Below, piece by piece: positions 47,143 to 57,090 of a stretch of DNA of 64,000 bases (positions are counted from its first letter, which is position 1; the number at the start of each line of letters is the position of its first letter). This DNA comes from Buttiauxella massiliensis (GTDB taxonomy: Bacteria; Pseudomonadota; Gammaproteobacteria; Enterobacterales; Enterobacteriaceae): NCBI RefSeq assembly GCF_902500225.1, contig NZ_LR722663.1, positions 45,501 to 109,500 of the forward strand, given 5' to 3'. The position numbers were made by a program, and so were the translations under genes. Below the pieces are notes generated by a model that did not search any database, was not told where the DNA came from, and saw only the letters and a list, made by a program, of their open reading frames with translations.

Positions 47143-50100
47143 ATGAGCAAATTTCTTGACCGGTTTCGGTACTTCAAACAGAAGGGCGAAACTTTTGCCG
47201 ATGGACATGGCCAACTGCTCGATACCAATCGTGATTGGGAAGAAGGTTATCGCCAGCGTTGGCAGCACGACAAAGTGGTGCGTTCCACTCACGGTGTAAA
47301 CTGCACGGGCTCCTGTAGCTGGAAGATCTACGTCAAAAGCGGCCTGGTAACCTGGGAAACCCAGCAAACCGACTACCCGCGTACCCGCCCGGATATGCCA
47401 AACCATGAGCCACGCGGCTGCCCTCGCGGCGCAAGCTACTCCTGGTATCTCTACAGCGCCAACCGTCTGAAATATCCTTTGATGCGCAAGCGTCTGATCC
47501 AACTGTGGCGTGAAGCGAAAACGCTGCATGAAGATCCGGTCGATGCCTGGGCTTCAATCATCAACGACCCGGCAAAAGCCAAAAGCTATAAACAAGCCCG
47601 TGGTCGCGGTGGTTTTGTACGCTCAAGCTGGCAGGAAGTGAATGAGCTGATTGCCGCGGCTAACGTGTTTACCGCGAAAACTTTCGGTCCTGACCGTATC
47701 GCGGGCTTCTCGCCGATTCCGGCAATGTCGATGGTGTCCTACGCCTCTGGCGCACGCTACCTTTCCCTGATTGGCGGTACCTGTCTGAGCTTCTACGACT
47801 GGTATTGCGATTTGCCGCCTGCGTCACCGATGACCTGGGGCGAGCAGACTGACGTGCCGGAATCTGCCGACTGGTATAACTCCAGCTACATCATGGCCTG
47901 GGGCTCTAACGTTCCGCAAACCCGTACCCCGGATGCCCACTTCTTCACCGAAGTGCGTTACAAAGGCACCAAAACCGTCGCGGTGACGCCGGATTACGCT
48001 GAAATCGCCAAACTGTGCGATCAGTGGCTGGCACCAAAACAAGGCACCGATGCGGCGATGGCGCTGGCAATGGGCCATGTGATGTTGCGTGAATTTCACC
48101 TCGACAACCCAAGCCAATACTTCACTGATTACGTGCGCCGCTACACCGACATGCCAATGCTGGTGATGCTGGAAGAGCGTGATGGTTTCTACGCCGCAGG
48201 CCGCATGTTACGTGCATCTGACCTGGTTGACGGCCTGGGCCAGGAAAACAATCCGCAGTGGAAAACGGTCGCCATGGACAGCCAGAACGGCGAGTTGCTG
48301 GCACCGAACGGTTCCATTGGTTACCGCTGGGGCGAAAAGGGCAAGTGGAACCTCGAACAGCGCGACGGCACCAGCGGCGAAGAAGCCGAACTGCGCCTGA
48401 GCCTGCTGGGCAGCCACGACGAAGTGGCGGAAGTTGGCTTCCCTTACTTCGGCGGTGAAAGCACCGAGCATTTCAGCAACGTTAAACTCGACAACGTGCT
48501 GATGCACAAACTGCCGGTAAAACGTATTCAACTGGCAGACGGTTCTACCGCGCTGGTGACCACCGTTTACGATCTGACGCTGGCGAACTACGGCCTGGAT
48601 CGCGGCCTGAACGACGAAAACTGTGCGTCCAGCTACGACGACATGAAGGCGTACACCCCGGCGTGGGCGGAACAGATTACCGGCGTGACTCGCCAGAACA
48701 TCATCCGCATCGCTCGCGAATTTGCTGACAACGCCGACAAAACCCATGGCCGCTCGATGATCATCGTCGGTGCCGGTATGAACCACTGGTTCCACATGGA
48801 CATGAACTACCGCGGCCTGATCAACATGCTGATCTTCTGCGGCTGCGTCGGCCAAAGCGGCGGCGGATGGGCACACTATGTTGGCCAGGAAAAGCTGCGC
48901 CCGCAAACCGGCTGGACACCACTGGCGTTCGCCCTCGATTGGCAGCGCCCGCCGCGCCAGATGAACAGCACTTCATTCTTCTACAACCACTCCAGCCAGT
49001 GGCGCTACGAGTCGTTGACTGCCGAAGAACTGCTGTCCCCGCTGGCGGATAAATCCCGTTACAGCGGTCATCTGATTGACTTCAACGTGCGCGCCGAGCG
49101 TATGGGCTGGTTGCCGTCTGCACCACAGCTTAATACCAACCCGTTGCACATCGCCAAACAGGCGAAAGCGGCAGGTATGAGTCCGGCTGATTTCACCTCG
49201 CAGCAACTGAAAAGCGGCGATATTCGCTTTGCCGCAGAACAGCCGGATGCGGGCAATAACCATCCGCGCAACTTGTTTGTCTGGCGCTCAAACCTGCTGG
49301 GTTCATCCGGCAAGGGCCACGAGTACATGCTCAAATATCTGTTGGGTACCGAGAACGGTATTCAGGGTAAAGATTTGGGCAAAGAAGGCGGCGTGATGCC
49401 GGAAGAAGTCGAATGGGTGGATAACGGCCTCGACGGCAAACTGGACTTAGTGGTGACGCTGGACTTCCGTCTGTCGAGCACCTGTTTGTATTCCGATATC
49501 GTGCTGCCAACGGCGACCTGGTATGAGAAAGACGATATGAATACATCGGATATGCATCCGTTTATTCACCCGCTTTCTGCCGCTGTTGACCCGGCCTGGG
49601 ATTCAAAAAGCGACTGGGATATCTACAAAGATATCGCGAAGAAATTCTCCGAAGTGTGTGTTGGCCATTTAGGCAAAGAAACTGACGTGGTGACGCTGCC
49701 GATTCAGCACGATTCCGCCGCAGAACTGGCGCAGCCGTTTGGCGTGATGGACTGGAAAAAGGGCGAATGCGACCTGATTCCGGGCAAAACCGCACCGCAT
49801 CTGATCACCGTTGAACGTGATTACCCGGCGACTTACGAGCGTTTCACCTCGATTGGCCCGCTGATGGAAACCATCGGTAACGGCGGCAAAGGGATTGCGT
49901 GGAATACGCAGTCTGAAATGGATCTGCTGCGTAAGCTCAATTACACCAAAACCGAAGGCCCGGCGAAAGGCCAGCCGATGATCAACACGGCGATCGATGC
50001 CGCAGAAATGATACTCACGCTTGCACCAGAAACTAACGGTCAGGTTGCTGTGAAAGCCTGGGCGGCGCTCAGCGAATTTACCGGCCGCGACCACACGCAC

Positions 50101-50889
50101 CTGGCGCTCAATAAAGAAGACGAAAAGATTCGATTCCGCGATATCCAGGCGCAGCCACGCAAAATCATCTCCAGCCCAACCTGGTCGGGTCTAGAAGATG
50201 AACACGTTTCCTACAGCGCCGGCTATACCAACGTTCATGAGCTGATCCCATGGCGCACGCTGTCTGGCCGCCAACAGCTGTATCAGGATCACCAGTGGAT
50301 GCGTGATTTTGGCGAAAGCCTGCTGGTGTACCGTCCGCCGATTGATACTCGCTCCGTGAAAGGCGTGATGGGTAAAAAATCTAACGGTAACCCAGAGAAG
50401 GCGCTGAACTTCCTGACGCCGCACCAGAAATGGGGCATTCACTCCACTTACAGCGATAACCTACTGATGCTGACGTTGTCGCGCGGCGGGCCGATTGTCT
50501 GGATGAGCGAAATCGACGCCAAAGCGTTGGGCATCGTCGATAACGACTGGATTGAAGTATTCAACAATAATGGTGCTTTGACCGCGCGAGCGGTGGTGAG
50601 TCAGCGTGTGCCGGAAGGCATGACCATGATGTACCACGCGCAGGAACGTATCGTGAACCTGCCGGGTTCTGAAATTACCGGGCAACGCGGCGGGATTCAT
50701 AACTCGGTCACCCGAATTAGCCCGAAACCGACGCACATGATTGGCGGCTATGCGCAGCTAGCTTACGGCTTTAACTACTACGGCACCGTCGGTTCAAACC
50801 GTGATGAGTTCGTCGTCGTGCGCAAGATGAAAGACATTAACTGGTTAGACGGTGAAGGCAACGACCAGAAACAGGAGAGCGTAAAATGA
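47143..50889 (+). CDS. narG: Respiratory nitrate reductase alpha subunit NarG
   Basis: NarG is the cytoplasm-facing catalytic subunit that reduces nitrate with electrons from quinol. The 1248-residue protein is nearly colinear with E. coli NarG (1247). The N-terminal [4Fe-4S] cluster FS0 uses His50, Cys54, Cys58 and a later Cys in EPRGCPRG. The bis-MGD-binding region includes DWYNSSYIMAWGSN, with the aspartate that ligates molybdenum, and NHWFHMDMNYRG. AGGAG precedes the ATG. narH overlaps its end by four bases. Confidence 0.98.
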   Translation: MSKFLDRFRYFKQKGETFADGHGQLLDTNRDWEEGYRQRWQHDKVVRSTHGVNCTGSCSWKIYVKSGLVTWETQQTDYPRTRPDMPNHEPRGCPRGASYSWYLYSANRLKYPLMRKRLIQLWREAKTLHEDPVDAWASIINDPAKAKSYKQARGRGGFVRSSWQEVNELIAAANVFTAKTFGPDRIAGFSPIPAMSMVSYASGARYLSLIGGTCLSFYDWYCDLPPASPMTWGEQTDVPESADWYNSSYIMAWGSNVPQTRTPDAHFFTEVRYKGTKTVAVTPDYAEIAKLCDQWLAPKQGTDAAMALAMGHVMLREFHLDNPSQYFTDYVRRYTDMPMLVMLEERDGFYAAGRMLRASDLVDGLGQENNPQWKTVAMDSQNGELLAPNGSIGYRWGEKGKWNLEQRDGTSGEEAELRLSLLGSHDEVAEVGFPYFGGESTEHFSNVKLDNVLMHKLPVKRIQLADGSTALVTTVYDLTLANYGLDRGLNDENCASSYDDMKAYTPAWAEQITGVTRQNIIRIAREFADNADKTHGRSMIIVGAGMNHWFHMDMNYRGLINMLIFCGCVGQSGGGWAHYVGQEKLRPQTGWTPLAFALDWQRPPRQMNSTSFFYNHSSQWRYESLTAEELLSPLADKSRYSGHLIDFNVRAERMGWLPSAPQLNTNPLHIAKQAKAAGMSPADFTSQQLKSGDIRFAAEQPDAGNNHPRNLFVWRSNLLGSSGKGHEYMLKYLLGTENGIQGKDLGKEGGVMPEEVEWVDNGLDGKLDLVVTLDFRLSSTCLYSDIVLPTATWYEKDDMNTSDMHPFIHPLSAAVDPAWDSKSDWDIYKDIAKKFSEVCVGHLGKETDVVTLPIQHDSAAELAQPFGVMDWKKGECDLIPGKTAPHLITVERDYPATYERFTSIGPLMETIGNGGKGIAWNTQSEMDLLRKLNYTKTEGPAKGQPMINTAIDAAEMILTLAPETNGQVAVKAWAALSEFTGRDHTHLALNKEDEKIRFRDIQAQPRKIISSPTWSGLEDEHVSYSAGYTNVHELIPWRTLSGRQQLYQDHQWMRDFGESLLVYRPPIDTRSVKGVMGKKSNGNPEKALNFLTPHQKWGIHSTYSDNLLMLTLSRGGPIVWMSEIDAKALGIVDNDWIEVFNNNGALTARAVVSQRVPEGMTMMYHAQERIVNLPGSEITGQRGGIHNSVTRISPKPTHMIGGYAQLAYGFNYYGTVGSNRDEFVVVRKMKDINWLDGEGNDQKQESVK

Positions 50890-52421
50890 AAATTCGTTCA
50901 CAAGTCGGCATGGTGCTGAATCTTGATAAATGCATCGGCTGTCACACCTGTTCTGTGACCTGTAAAAACGTCTGGACCAGCCGCGAAGGGATGGAGTACG
51001 CGTGGTTCAACAACGTGGAAACCAAACCGGGAACCGGCTACCCAACTGACTGGGAAAACCAGGAAAAATGGAAGGGCGGATGGATCCGTAAAATTAACGG
51101 CAAACTGCAACCGCGCATGGGTAACCGCGCGATGCTGCTGGGCAAAATCTTCGCTAACCCGCATCTGCCGGGCATCGACGATTACTACGAGCCGTTTGAT
51201 TTCGACTATCAGCATCTGCATAACTCGCCAGCAGGCAAGCATCAGCCGATTGCACGCCCGCGGTCGCTGATTACCGGCCAACGGATGAACAAAATCGAAG
51301 CAGGCCCGAACTGGGAAGATGATCTGGGTGGTGAGTTCGAAAAGCTCTCCAAAGATCAGAACTTCCAGAATATGCAAAAGGCAATGTACGGCCAGTTCGA
51401 AAACACCTTTATGGCGTACCTGCCGCGCTTGTGCGAACACTGCCTGAACCCGGCGTGTGCGGCGACGTGCCCGAGCGGTGCGATTTATAAGCGTGAAGAA
51501 GACGGCATTGTGCTGATTGATCAGGACAAGTGCCGCGGCTGGCGCATGTGCATTACTGGTTGCCCGTACAAAAAAATCTACTTCAACTGGAAGAGCGGTA
51601 AATCCGAGAAGTGCATCTTCTGTTATCCGCGTATTGAAGCCGGCCAGCCGACGGTTTGCTCCGAAACCTGCGTAGGCCGTATTCGTTACCTCGGCGTGCT
51701 GTTGTATGACGCGGACGCGATCGAATCCGCAGCCAGCACCGAGAATGAGAAAGATCTTTACGAGCGCCAGTTGGGTATTTTCCTCAATCCAAACGACCCT
51801 GCGGTTATCGAGCAGGCGCGGAAAGACGGCATTCCGAATAGCGTTATCGAAGCCGCACAGCAGTCGCCAGTTTATAAAATGGCGATGGACTGGAAGCTGG
51901 CGCTGCCGCTGCACCCGGAATATCGCACTCTGCCGATGGTCTGGTATGTGCCGCCGTTGTCGCCAATTCAGTCTGCGGCTGACGCGGGCGAGCTGCCGCA
52001 CACCGGGATCCTGCCTGACGTTGAAAGCCTGCGTATTCCGGTGGAATACCTGGCGAATTTGCTGACCGCGGGCGACACCGCGCCAGTTCTTCGCGCCCTG
52101 AAGCGCATGATGGCAATGCGCCATTACAAGCGTGCGGAAACGGTAGAAGGCGTTCACGATATCAGCGCGCTGGAAGAAGTAGGTTTGACCGAAGCGCAGG
52201 CGCAGGAAATGTATCGTTACCTGGCGATTGCCAACTACGAAGACCGTTTCGTAGTGCCATCAAGCCACCGCGAGCTGGCGGCAGATGCCTTCCCGGAAAG
52301 TAAAGGTTGTGGTTTCAGCTTCGGCGACGGTTGCCACGGTTCGGATTCCAAATTCAACCTGTTCAACAGCAAACGCATTGACGCGATTGATGTATCCAGC
52401 AAAACGGAGCCAAAACCATGA
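50886..52421 (+). CDS. narH: Respiratory nitrate reductase beta subunit NarH
   Basis: NarH carries electrons from NarI to NarG through three [4Fe-4S] clusters and one [3Fe-4S] cluster. The 511-residue protein shows the four cysteine groups CIGCHTCSVTC, CEHCLNPACAATC, CRGWRMCITGC and CIFCYPRIEAGQPTVC. Trp in place of the second Cys in CRGW marks the [3Fe-4S] site. ATGA overlaps join it to narG and to narJ. Confidence 0.98.
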   Translation: MKIRSQVGMVLNLDKCIGCHTCSVTCKNVWTSREGMEYAWFNNVETKPGTGYPTDWENQEKWKGGWIRKINGKLQPRMGNRAMLLGKIFANPHLPGIDDYYEPFDFDYQHLHNSPAGKHQPIARPRSLITGQRMNKIEAGPNWEDDLGGEFEKLSKDQNFQNMQKAMYGQFENTFMAYLPRLCEHCLNPACAATCPSGAIYKREEDGIVLIDQDKCRGWRMCITGCPYKKIYFNWKSGKSEKCIFCYPRIEAGQPTVCSETCVGRIRYLGVLLYDADAIESAASTENEKDLYERQLGIFLNPNDPAVIEQARKDGIPNSVIEAAQQSPVYKMAMDWKLALPLHPEYRTLPMVWYVPPLSPIQSAADAGELPHTGILPDVESLRIPVEYLANLLTAGDTAPVLRALKRMMAMRHYKRAETVEGVHDISALEEVGLTEAQAQEMYRYLAIANYEDRFVVPSSHRELAADAFPESKGCGFSFGDGCHGSDSKFNLFNSKRIDAIDVSSKTEPKP

Positions 52422-53119
52422 TTGAACTTCTGGTGATTTCCCGTCTGCTTGAGTACCCGGATGCTGCCCTGTGGCAGCATCAGCAGGAACTGCGCGATGC
52501 GATGGCTGAAGGAAGCGCGTTGAATTTGCAGCAGGCGGCTCAGCTTAACGGTTTCATTACTTCGTTGTGCAGCCGCGATTTGCTGGATGCGCAGGCGAGT
52601 TATAGCGAACTGTTTGACCGTGGTCGTGCCACGTCTTTGTTGCTGTTTGAACACGTTCACGGCGAATCCCGTGACCGTGGGCAGGCGATGGTTAACCTGA
52701 TGGGGCAGTACGAGCAAGCCGGGATGGAGATCGACAGCCGCGAGCTGCCGGACCATTTGCCGCTGTATCTGGAATATCTGTCGCAGCGTGAAGAAAGTGA
52801 AGCGCGTGGCGGTTTGCAGGATGTCGCACCGATTCTCGCCCTGCTGGCTGCGCGCCTGAAACAGCGCGAAAGTGATTATGCGGCGCTGTTTGATGTGCTG
52901 CTCGGCCTGTCGCAAAGCGATGTGGCGGTTGAGAGCGTGAGCAAGCAGATTGCTGGCGAAGCGCGCGATGACACGCCGCAGGCGCTGGATGCGGTATGGG
53001 AAGAAGAGCAGGTGAAATTTGTGGCTGACGCCGGTTGCGGTGAAACTGAAATTTCCAGCCATCAGAAGCGTTTTGCCGGGGCTGTCGCTCCGCAGTATCT
53101 GAATATCGGAGGACAGTAA
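52418..53119 (+). CDS. narJ: Nitrate reductase assembly chaperone NarJ
   Basis: NarJ is a cytosolic TorD-family chaperone that holds apo-NarGH until the molybdenum cofactor and FS0 are inserted. The 233-residue all-helical protein has the family stretch [30 protein letters not shown] (about 49-78) and [13 protein letters not shown] near residue 110. It overlaps narH by four bases and ends two bases before narI. Confidence 0.97.
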   Translation: MIELLVISRLLEYPDAALWQHQQELRDAMAEGSALNLQQAAQLNGFITSLCSRDLLDAQASYSELFDRGRATSLLLFEHVHGESRDRGQAMVNLMGQYEQAGMEIDSRELPDHLPLYLEYLSQREESEARGGLQDVAPILALLAARLKQRESDYAALFDVLLGLSQSDVAVESVSKQIAGEARDDTPQALDAVWEEEQVKFVADAGCGETEISSHQKRFAGAVAPQYLNIGGQ

Positions 53120-53121
53120 TC

Positions 53122-53799
53122 ATGCAATTTCTCAATGTGTTCTTCTACGACATGTATCCGTACATTTGCGGTACGGTATTCCTGCTGGGGAGCTGGTTGC
53201 GTTACGACTACGGCCAGTACACCTGGAAAGCGGGTTCCAGCCAGATGCTGGATCGCAAAGGGATGAATCTGGCGTCAAACCTGTTCCATATCGGGATTCT
53301 CGGGATTTTTGCCGGTCACTTCCTGGGGATGTTAACGCCGCACTGGATGTACGAGTCGTTCCTGCCGATTGATGTGAAGCAGAAGATGGCGATGATTGCC
53401 GGTGGCGCGTGCGGTATGATGACGCTGGTGGGCGGGCTGTTGCTGCTCAAACGCCGCCTGTTTAACCCGCGTATTCGTGCGACATCCAGTGTTGCTGATA
53501 TTCTGATTCTCAGCTTGTTGGTTATCCAGTGTGCGTTAGGCCTGCTGACGATTCCTTTCTCTGCTCAGCATATGGACGGCAGCGAGATGATGAAACTGGT
53601 GGGCTGGGCGCAGGCGGTGGTGACGTTCCACGGCGGCGCGTCTGAGCATCTGGATGGCGTGGCGTTTATCTTCCGCGTGCACCTGGTGTTGGGGATGACG
53701 TTGTTCCTGCTGTTCCCGTTCACCCGTCTGGTGCATGTGTGGAGCGCTCCGGTGGAGTATTTGACGCGTAAGTACCAGATTGTGCGCGCTCGTCGCTGA
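53122..53799 (+). CDS. narI: Respiratory nitrate reductase gamma subunit NarI
   Basis: NarI is the membrane diheme cytochrome b that oxidises quinol and anchors NarGH. The 225-residue protein has five membrane segments. Haem ligands are His56 and His66 ([15 protein letters not shown]) and two further His in [10 protein letters not shown] and [13 protein letters not shown] lies upstream of the ATG. Last gene of the operon. Confidence 0.98.
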   Translation: MQFLNVFFYDMYPYICGTVFLLGSWLRYDYGQYTWKAGSSQMLDRKGMNLASNLFHIGILGIFAGHFLGMLTPHWMYESFLPIDVKQKMAMIAGGACGMMTLVGGLLLLKRRLFNPRIRATSSVADILILSLLVIQCALGLLTIPFSAQHMDGSEMMKLVGWAQAVVTFHGGASEHLDGVAFIFRVHLVLGMTLFLLFPFTRLVHVWSAPVEYLTRKYQIVRARR

Positions 53800-53817
53800 C
53801 GGTTGTTGGTTGGATTG

Positions 53818-53848
53818 AAAATACCTGGCTTCGGCCGGGTATTTTTTT
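53818..53848 (+). terminator. Terminator of narGHJI
   Basis: ATACCTGGC and GCCGGGTAT pair (one G-U) around a TTCG tetraloop, followed by seven T. Confidence 0.92.
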
Positions 53849-53857
53849 GCCTGTTAT

Positions 53858-53946
53858 GTCGGATGACGCTGCGCTTATCCGACCTACGAAAGACGTATGG
53901 GTTTTGATTTGGTGTTGTAGGTTGGATAAGCGAAGCGTCATCCAAC
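53858..53946. repeat. Pair of inverted REP elements (BIME-like)
   Basis: Two REP palindromes face each other: GTCGGAT...ATCCGAC at 53858-53883 and GTTGGAT...ATCCAAC at 53921-53946. Both carry the GCGCTTATCC or GGATAAGCG core. They lie between the convergent narI and tyrTV transcripts. Confidence 0.8.
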
Positions 53947-53960
53947 AAAAAATGTTGAAT

Positions 53961-54174
53961 ATTGTGCGATTTGGAATTTGTTTGGAGGTGTTGCAAAGAA
54001 TGGTGGCGGGGGAAGGATTACTCGACGCTTTGCGTCTCGCCCTTCGGGTCGCTGCCTGCGGCAACGCTTTCTCGCTTCGCTCGAATCGAACCTTAGTCGA
54101 AGCTTCTCATCCTTCCCCAACGGGAATATGGAAGATTGTGCGATTTGGATGAGCTGGGAAGGTGTTGCAAAGAA
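53961..54174 (-). repeat. tRNA-Tyr downstream repeat unit (rtT-like)
   Basis: About 59 bases at 53961-54019 recur at 54135-54193, 174 bases apart. Each copy includes the last 19 bases of tRNA-Tyr with its CCA; the copy at 54001-54019 lacks the rest of the tRNA. The spacer between the copies is rich in short GC hairpins. E. coli tyrT is followed by tandem repeats of about 178 bases built the same way, which give rtT RNA. Only one extra unit is present here. Confidence 0.75.
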
Positions 54175-54259
<85 letters not shown>

Positions 54260-54308
54260 AGGGGTGTTTGATTCTTAATTGAATCAGGCCGTGCATAAAT
54301 CTTGAAGA

Positions 54309-54393
<85 letters not shown>

Positions 54394-54443
54394 AGGGGTA
54401 TTACATTTTGTTGGCTTTCTTACTCGCCTCCTTCGTCTGGAAG

Positions 54444-54479
54444 CGGGGCGCATCATATCAAATGAAGCGCCGCTGTAAA
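54444..54479 (-). promoter_or_regulatory. Stringent tyrTV promoter
   Basis: On the minus strand, TTTACA (54479-54474) and TATGAT (54457-54452) are 16 bases apart and are followed by the GC-rich discriminator GCGCCCC. This is the architecture of the E. coli tyrT promoter, which is shut off by ppGpp. Confidence 0.9.
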
Positions 54480-54557
54480 GCATTCACTGTAAGAAAATGA
54501 ATCGTTTGCCGTTTTTTTACACGTAACGTCGCAAACCTAAGCAATTACATGATTGAT

Positions 54558-55403
54558 CTACAGAATAATCGTGCGATTACCGTATACAAACACGCGCTGG
54601 GCCAGCACTTGATACAGTGCGCGGCTGAGAACATTTTTCTCAACATCACGCCCGGCACGCATCATATCTTCTGCAGTGTAGGTGTGATCGACGTGAATCA
54701 CATCCTGCATGATGATTGGGCCTTCATCCAAATTGTCGTTCACGTAGTGTGCGGTGGCACCGATAATCTTCACGCCGCGCTCGTACGCCTGGTGATAAGG
54801 ACGAGCGCCGATAAACGCAGGAAGGAACGAGTGGTGGATGTTGATAATCTGGTTCGGGAAGCGAGAAACAAACTCAGGTGTCAACACACGCATGTATTTA
54901 GCCAGTACCACGTAGTCCGGTTTGTGCGCTGCAATCGCGTCGGCCATTTGTTGGTCGTGATCTTCGCGCGTCAGACCTTCATGACTCACAAGTTCGAACG
55001 GAATATCAAAACGTTCAACCAATGTACGCAGAGTCTCGTGGTTACCAATAACCGCAGCGATTTCGACATCCAGGCCGCCGTAATTGGCTTTCATTAATAA
55101 GTCACCCAGACAGTGCGCTTCTTTGGTGACCAGAATCACGACGCGACGACGACCCGCTGGAATGAGTTCACGCACCGAACCTTCAGGCAATGCGCCATCT
55201 AAATCTGCCAGCAGAGTGTTGTCGTTAAAAATACCTTCGAGTTCGGTGCGCATAAAGAAGCGCCCGGTGCGGTGGTCAACAAACTCGTTGTTCTGAACAA
55301 TGTTCAGTTCGTGCTTGTAACAAATGTTGGTGATCTTGGCGATCAGGCCCTTTGCGTCAGGGCAAATGGTGCGGAGTACTTTTCGCTGTAGAGCTTGTGT
55401 CAC
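54558..55403 (-). CDS. purU: Formyltetrahydrofolate deformylase
   Basis: PurU hydrolyses 10-formyl-tetrahydrofolate to formate and tetrahydrofolate, supplying formate to PurT and balancing one-carbon pools. The 281-residue protein has an N-terminal ACT domain (1-85, sensing glycine and methionine in E. coli) and a formyltransferase-type catalytic domain with NIHHSFLPAFIGARPYHQA near residue 208 and ATAHYVNDNLDEGPII. Length agrees with E. coli PurU (280). Its end is close to tyrTV. Confidence 0.97.
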   Translation of the reverse strand: MTQALQRKVLRTICPDAKGLIAKITNICYKHELNIVQNNEFVDHRTGRFFMRTELEGIFNDNTLLADLDGALPEGSVRELIPAGRRRVVILVTKEAHCLGDLLMKANYGGLDVEIAAVIGNHETLRTLVERFDIPFELVSHEGLTREDHDQQMADAIAAHKPDYVVLAKYMRVLTPEFVSRFPNQIINIHHSFLPAFIGARPYHQAYERGVKIIGATAHYVNDNLDEGPIIMQDVIHVDHTYTAEDMMRAGRDVEKNVLSRALYQVLAQRVFVYGNRTIIL

Positions 55404-55454
55404 TGGGAAATCCTGTTTTGCGTGTGTTTGCTAATTGATTTGTGCCACGGTGAG

Positions 55455-55913
55455 TTAACGACCACAACACTTTTTATATTTTTTTCCAGAACCGCAAGGG
55501 CAGGGGTCATTGCGACCAAATTGCGGGCGTGTTCCATCGACATAGTACCACTGGCCGTTTTCCTTTAAGAAACGCGAACGCTCGATAATGGCACTTTCTT
55601 CGCCTTGTTCTTCAAAGCGCGCGACAAAACTGACGAAACCTTCGTTATCATCGCGTCCGGCAGCAGCTTCATAAACTGTCAGACCTAACCACTTGGTTGT
55701 GCCAAAACTTCCTGAAATATCTGATTTCAGCGAAGGGCTGCGGGTTTGCGGGTGCCAGGTCGTGACAAGATAGTCTGCGTCCTGCATCACATACGCACTA
55801 TAACGTGAACGCATTAGCTGTGATGGGGTTGGCGCGGGCTTGTCTGCGCGTAGGTAAGGCTGGCAACATACGCTATACTCCAGACCGCTACCACAAGGGC
55901 AAAGTTGCGACAC
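55455..55913 (-). CDS. ychJ: YchJ, SEC-C motif protein
   Basis: The 152-residue protein has a zinc-binding SEC-C motif at each end: [13 protein letters not shown] (about 5-17) and [13 protein letters not shown] (about 138-150). An NTF2-like domain lies between. This is the UPF0225 pattern; the function is unknown. It lies between purU and rssA as in E. coli. Confidence 0.94.
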   Translation of the reverse strand: MSQLCPCGSGLEYSVCCQPYLRADKPAPTPSQLMRSRYSAYVMQDADYLVTTWHPQTRSPSLKSDISGSFGTTKWLGLTVYEAAAGRDDNEGFVSFVARFEEQGEESAIIERSRFLKENGQWYYVDGTRPQFGRNDPCPCGSGKKYKKCCGR

Positions 55914-56088
55914 AGCATCTCCTTGGTTACAAAAAATAGTCAGCGTAAATACGCGGGGTAGTTATGTTAACTGAGCTGTGGCGAGTTCGCCACGAGGTGA
56001 TATATCCATGGGTATTTGAGTTGCAATCAACACCTCCCGCAGCTTGAAGAATGATGGGTATAAACCGGGGAAGAAAGACCGAGGCAAA

Positions 56089-56997
56089 ATGAGACAGGTA
56101 AAGATCGGCCTGGCATTAGGGTCGGGAGCAGCAAAAGGATGGGCGCATATTGGTGTCATTAATGCGTTAAAACGAGCAGGCATTCAGGTTGATATCGTTG
56201 CAGGTTGCTCGGTTGGGGCACTGGTCGGTGCCGCGTATGCAAGTAATCGCTTACCTATGATGGAACGATGGGTGCGCTCATTCGGCTATTGGGATGTACT
56301 GCGACTAATGGATCTTTCCTGGCGTCGTGGCGGTTTGTTGCGTGGCGAGCGCGTGTTCAACAACGTCCGTAAAATCATCACTGAAGAAAAAATTGAAGAC
56401 TGCGCGCTGCGTTTTGGCTCTGTTGCCACCAATTTAAGTACTGGACGTGAATTGTGGTTCACGGATGGTGATTTGCATCAGGCTGTTCGAGCCTCTTGCA
56501 GTATGCCGGGGCTATTGTCGCCGGTCGGGTATAACGGCTACTGGCTGGTGGATGGCGCAGTGGTTAACCCGGTGCCTGTTTCGCTAACGCGTGCGCTGGG
56601 TGCCGATATCGTGATTGCCGTCGACCTGCAACATGATGCGCATTTGATGCAGCAAGATTTACTCTCCGTCAATATGACGACTCCTCTGGCTGAAAATCAG
56701 GTGCAGCCTGATTCATGGCGTGGTCGTTTGCGCGAACAGCTCGGCAAAATCACTACCCGTCGTGCCAATACCACGCCAACGGCCATGGAAATCATGACCA
56801 CCTCTATTCAGGTGTTGGAAAATCGCTTAAAGCGTAACCGTATGGCAGGTGACCCACCGGATATTTTGCTGCAACCTTTTTGCCCCCAGATTTCAACGCT
56901 TGATTTCCACCGTGCCGCGGAAGCGATAAGCGCGGGCAGTCTTGCCGTCGAGAAAAAGATGGATGAGCTGCTGCCATTGGTTCGTACCCATGATTGA
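56089..56997 (+). CDS. rssA: RssA, patatin-like phospholipase family protein
   Basis: The 302-residue protein has the patatin features: the oxyanion loop LGSGAAKGWAHIG (about 9-21), the nucleophile motif GCSVG (about 39-43) and the catalytic-dyad motif DGAVVNP. A lipid hydrolase is likely but no substrate is proven. GAGG at 56081-56084 supports ATG 56089, which gives the E. coli-like MRQVKIGLALGSG; the open frame from 56044 has no family support. rssB follows. Confidence 0.95.
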   Translation: MRQVKIGLALGSGAAKGWAHIGVINALKRAGIQVDIVAGCSVGALVGAAYASNRLPMMERWVRSFGYWDVLRLMDLSWRRGGLLRGERVFNNVRKIITEEKIEDCALRFGSVATNLSTGRELWFTDGDLHQAVRASCSMPGLLSPVGYNGYWLVDGAVVNPVPVSLTRALGADIVIAVDLQHDAHLMQQDLLSVNMTTPLAENQVQPDSWRGRLREQLGKITTRRANTTPTAMEIMTTSIQVLENRLKRNRMAGDPPDILLQPFCPQISTLDFHRAAEAISAGSLAVEKKMDELLPLVRTHD

Positions 56998-57090
56998 GTA
57001 TGGTGAAAACTCGCATCTTCAGGCAATTCTGACAGGCGGTGATTGTCATACCATGCCACTATTGATCTATCGCCAGTCAGGGGAGCGAAA

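Noticed and set aside
50898..52157. 419-codon open frame on the minus strand
   Set aside because: Antisense to narH throughout; the protein is low-complexity and resembles no family.
52235..53062. 275-codon open frame on the minus strand
   Set aside because: Antisense to narH and narJ, no start signals, no recognisable domain.
54001..54019. Third tRNA-Tyr gene
   Set aside because: Only the last 19 bases including CCA are present; the acceptor 5' strand, D arm and anticodon arm are missing. It is part of the tandem repeat.
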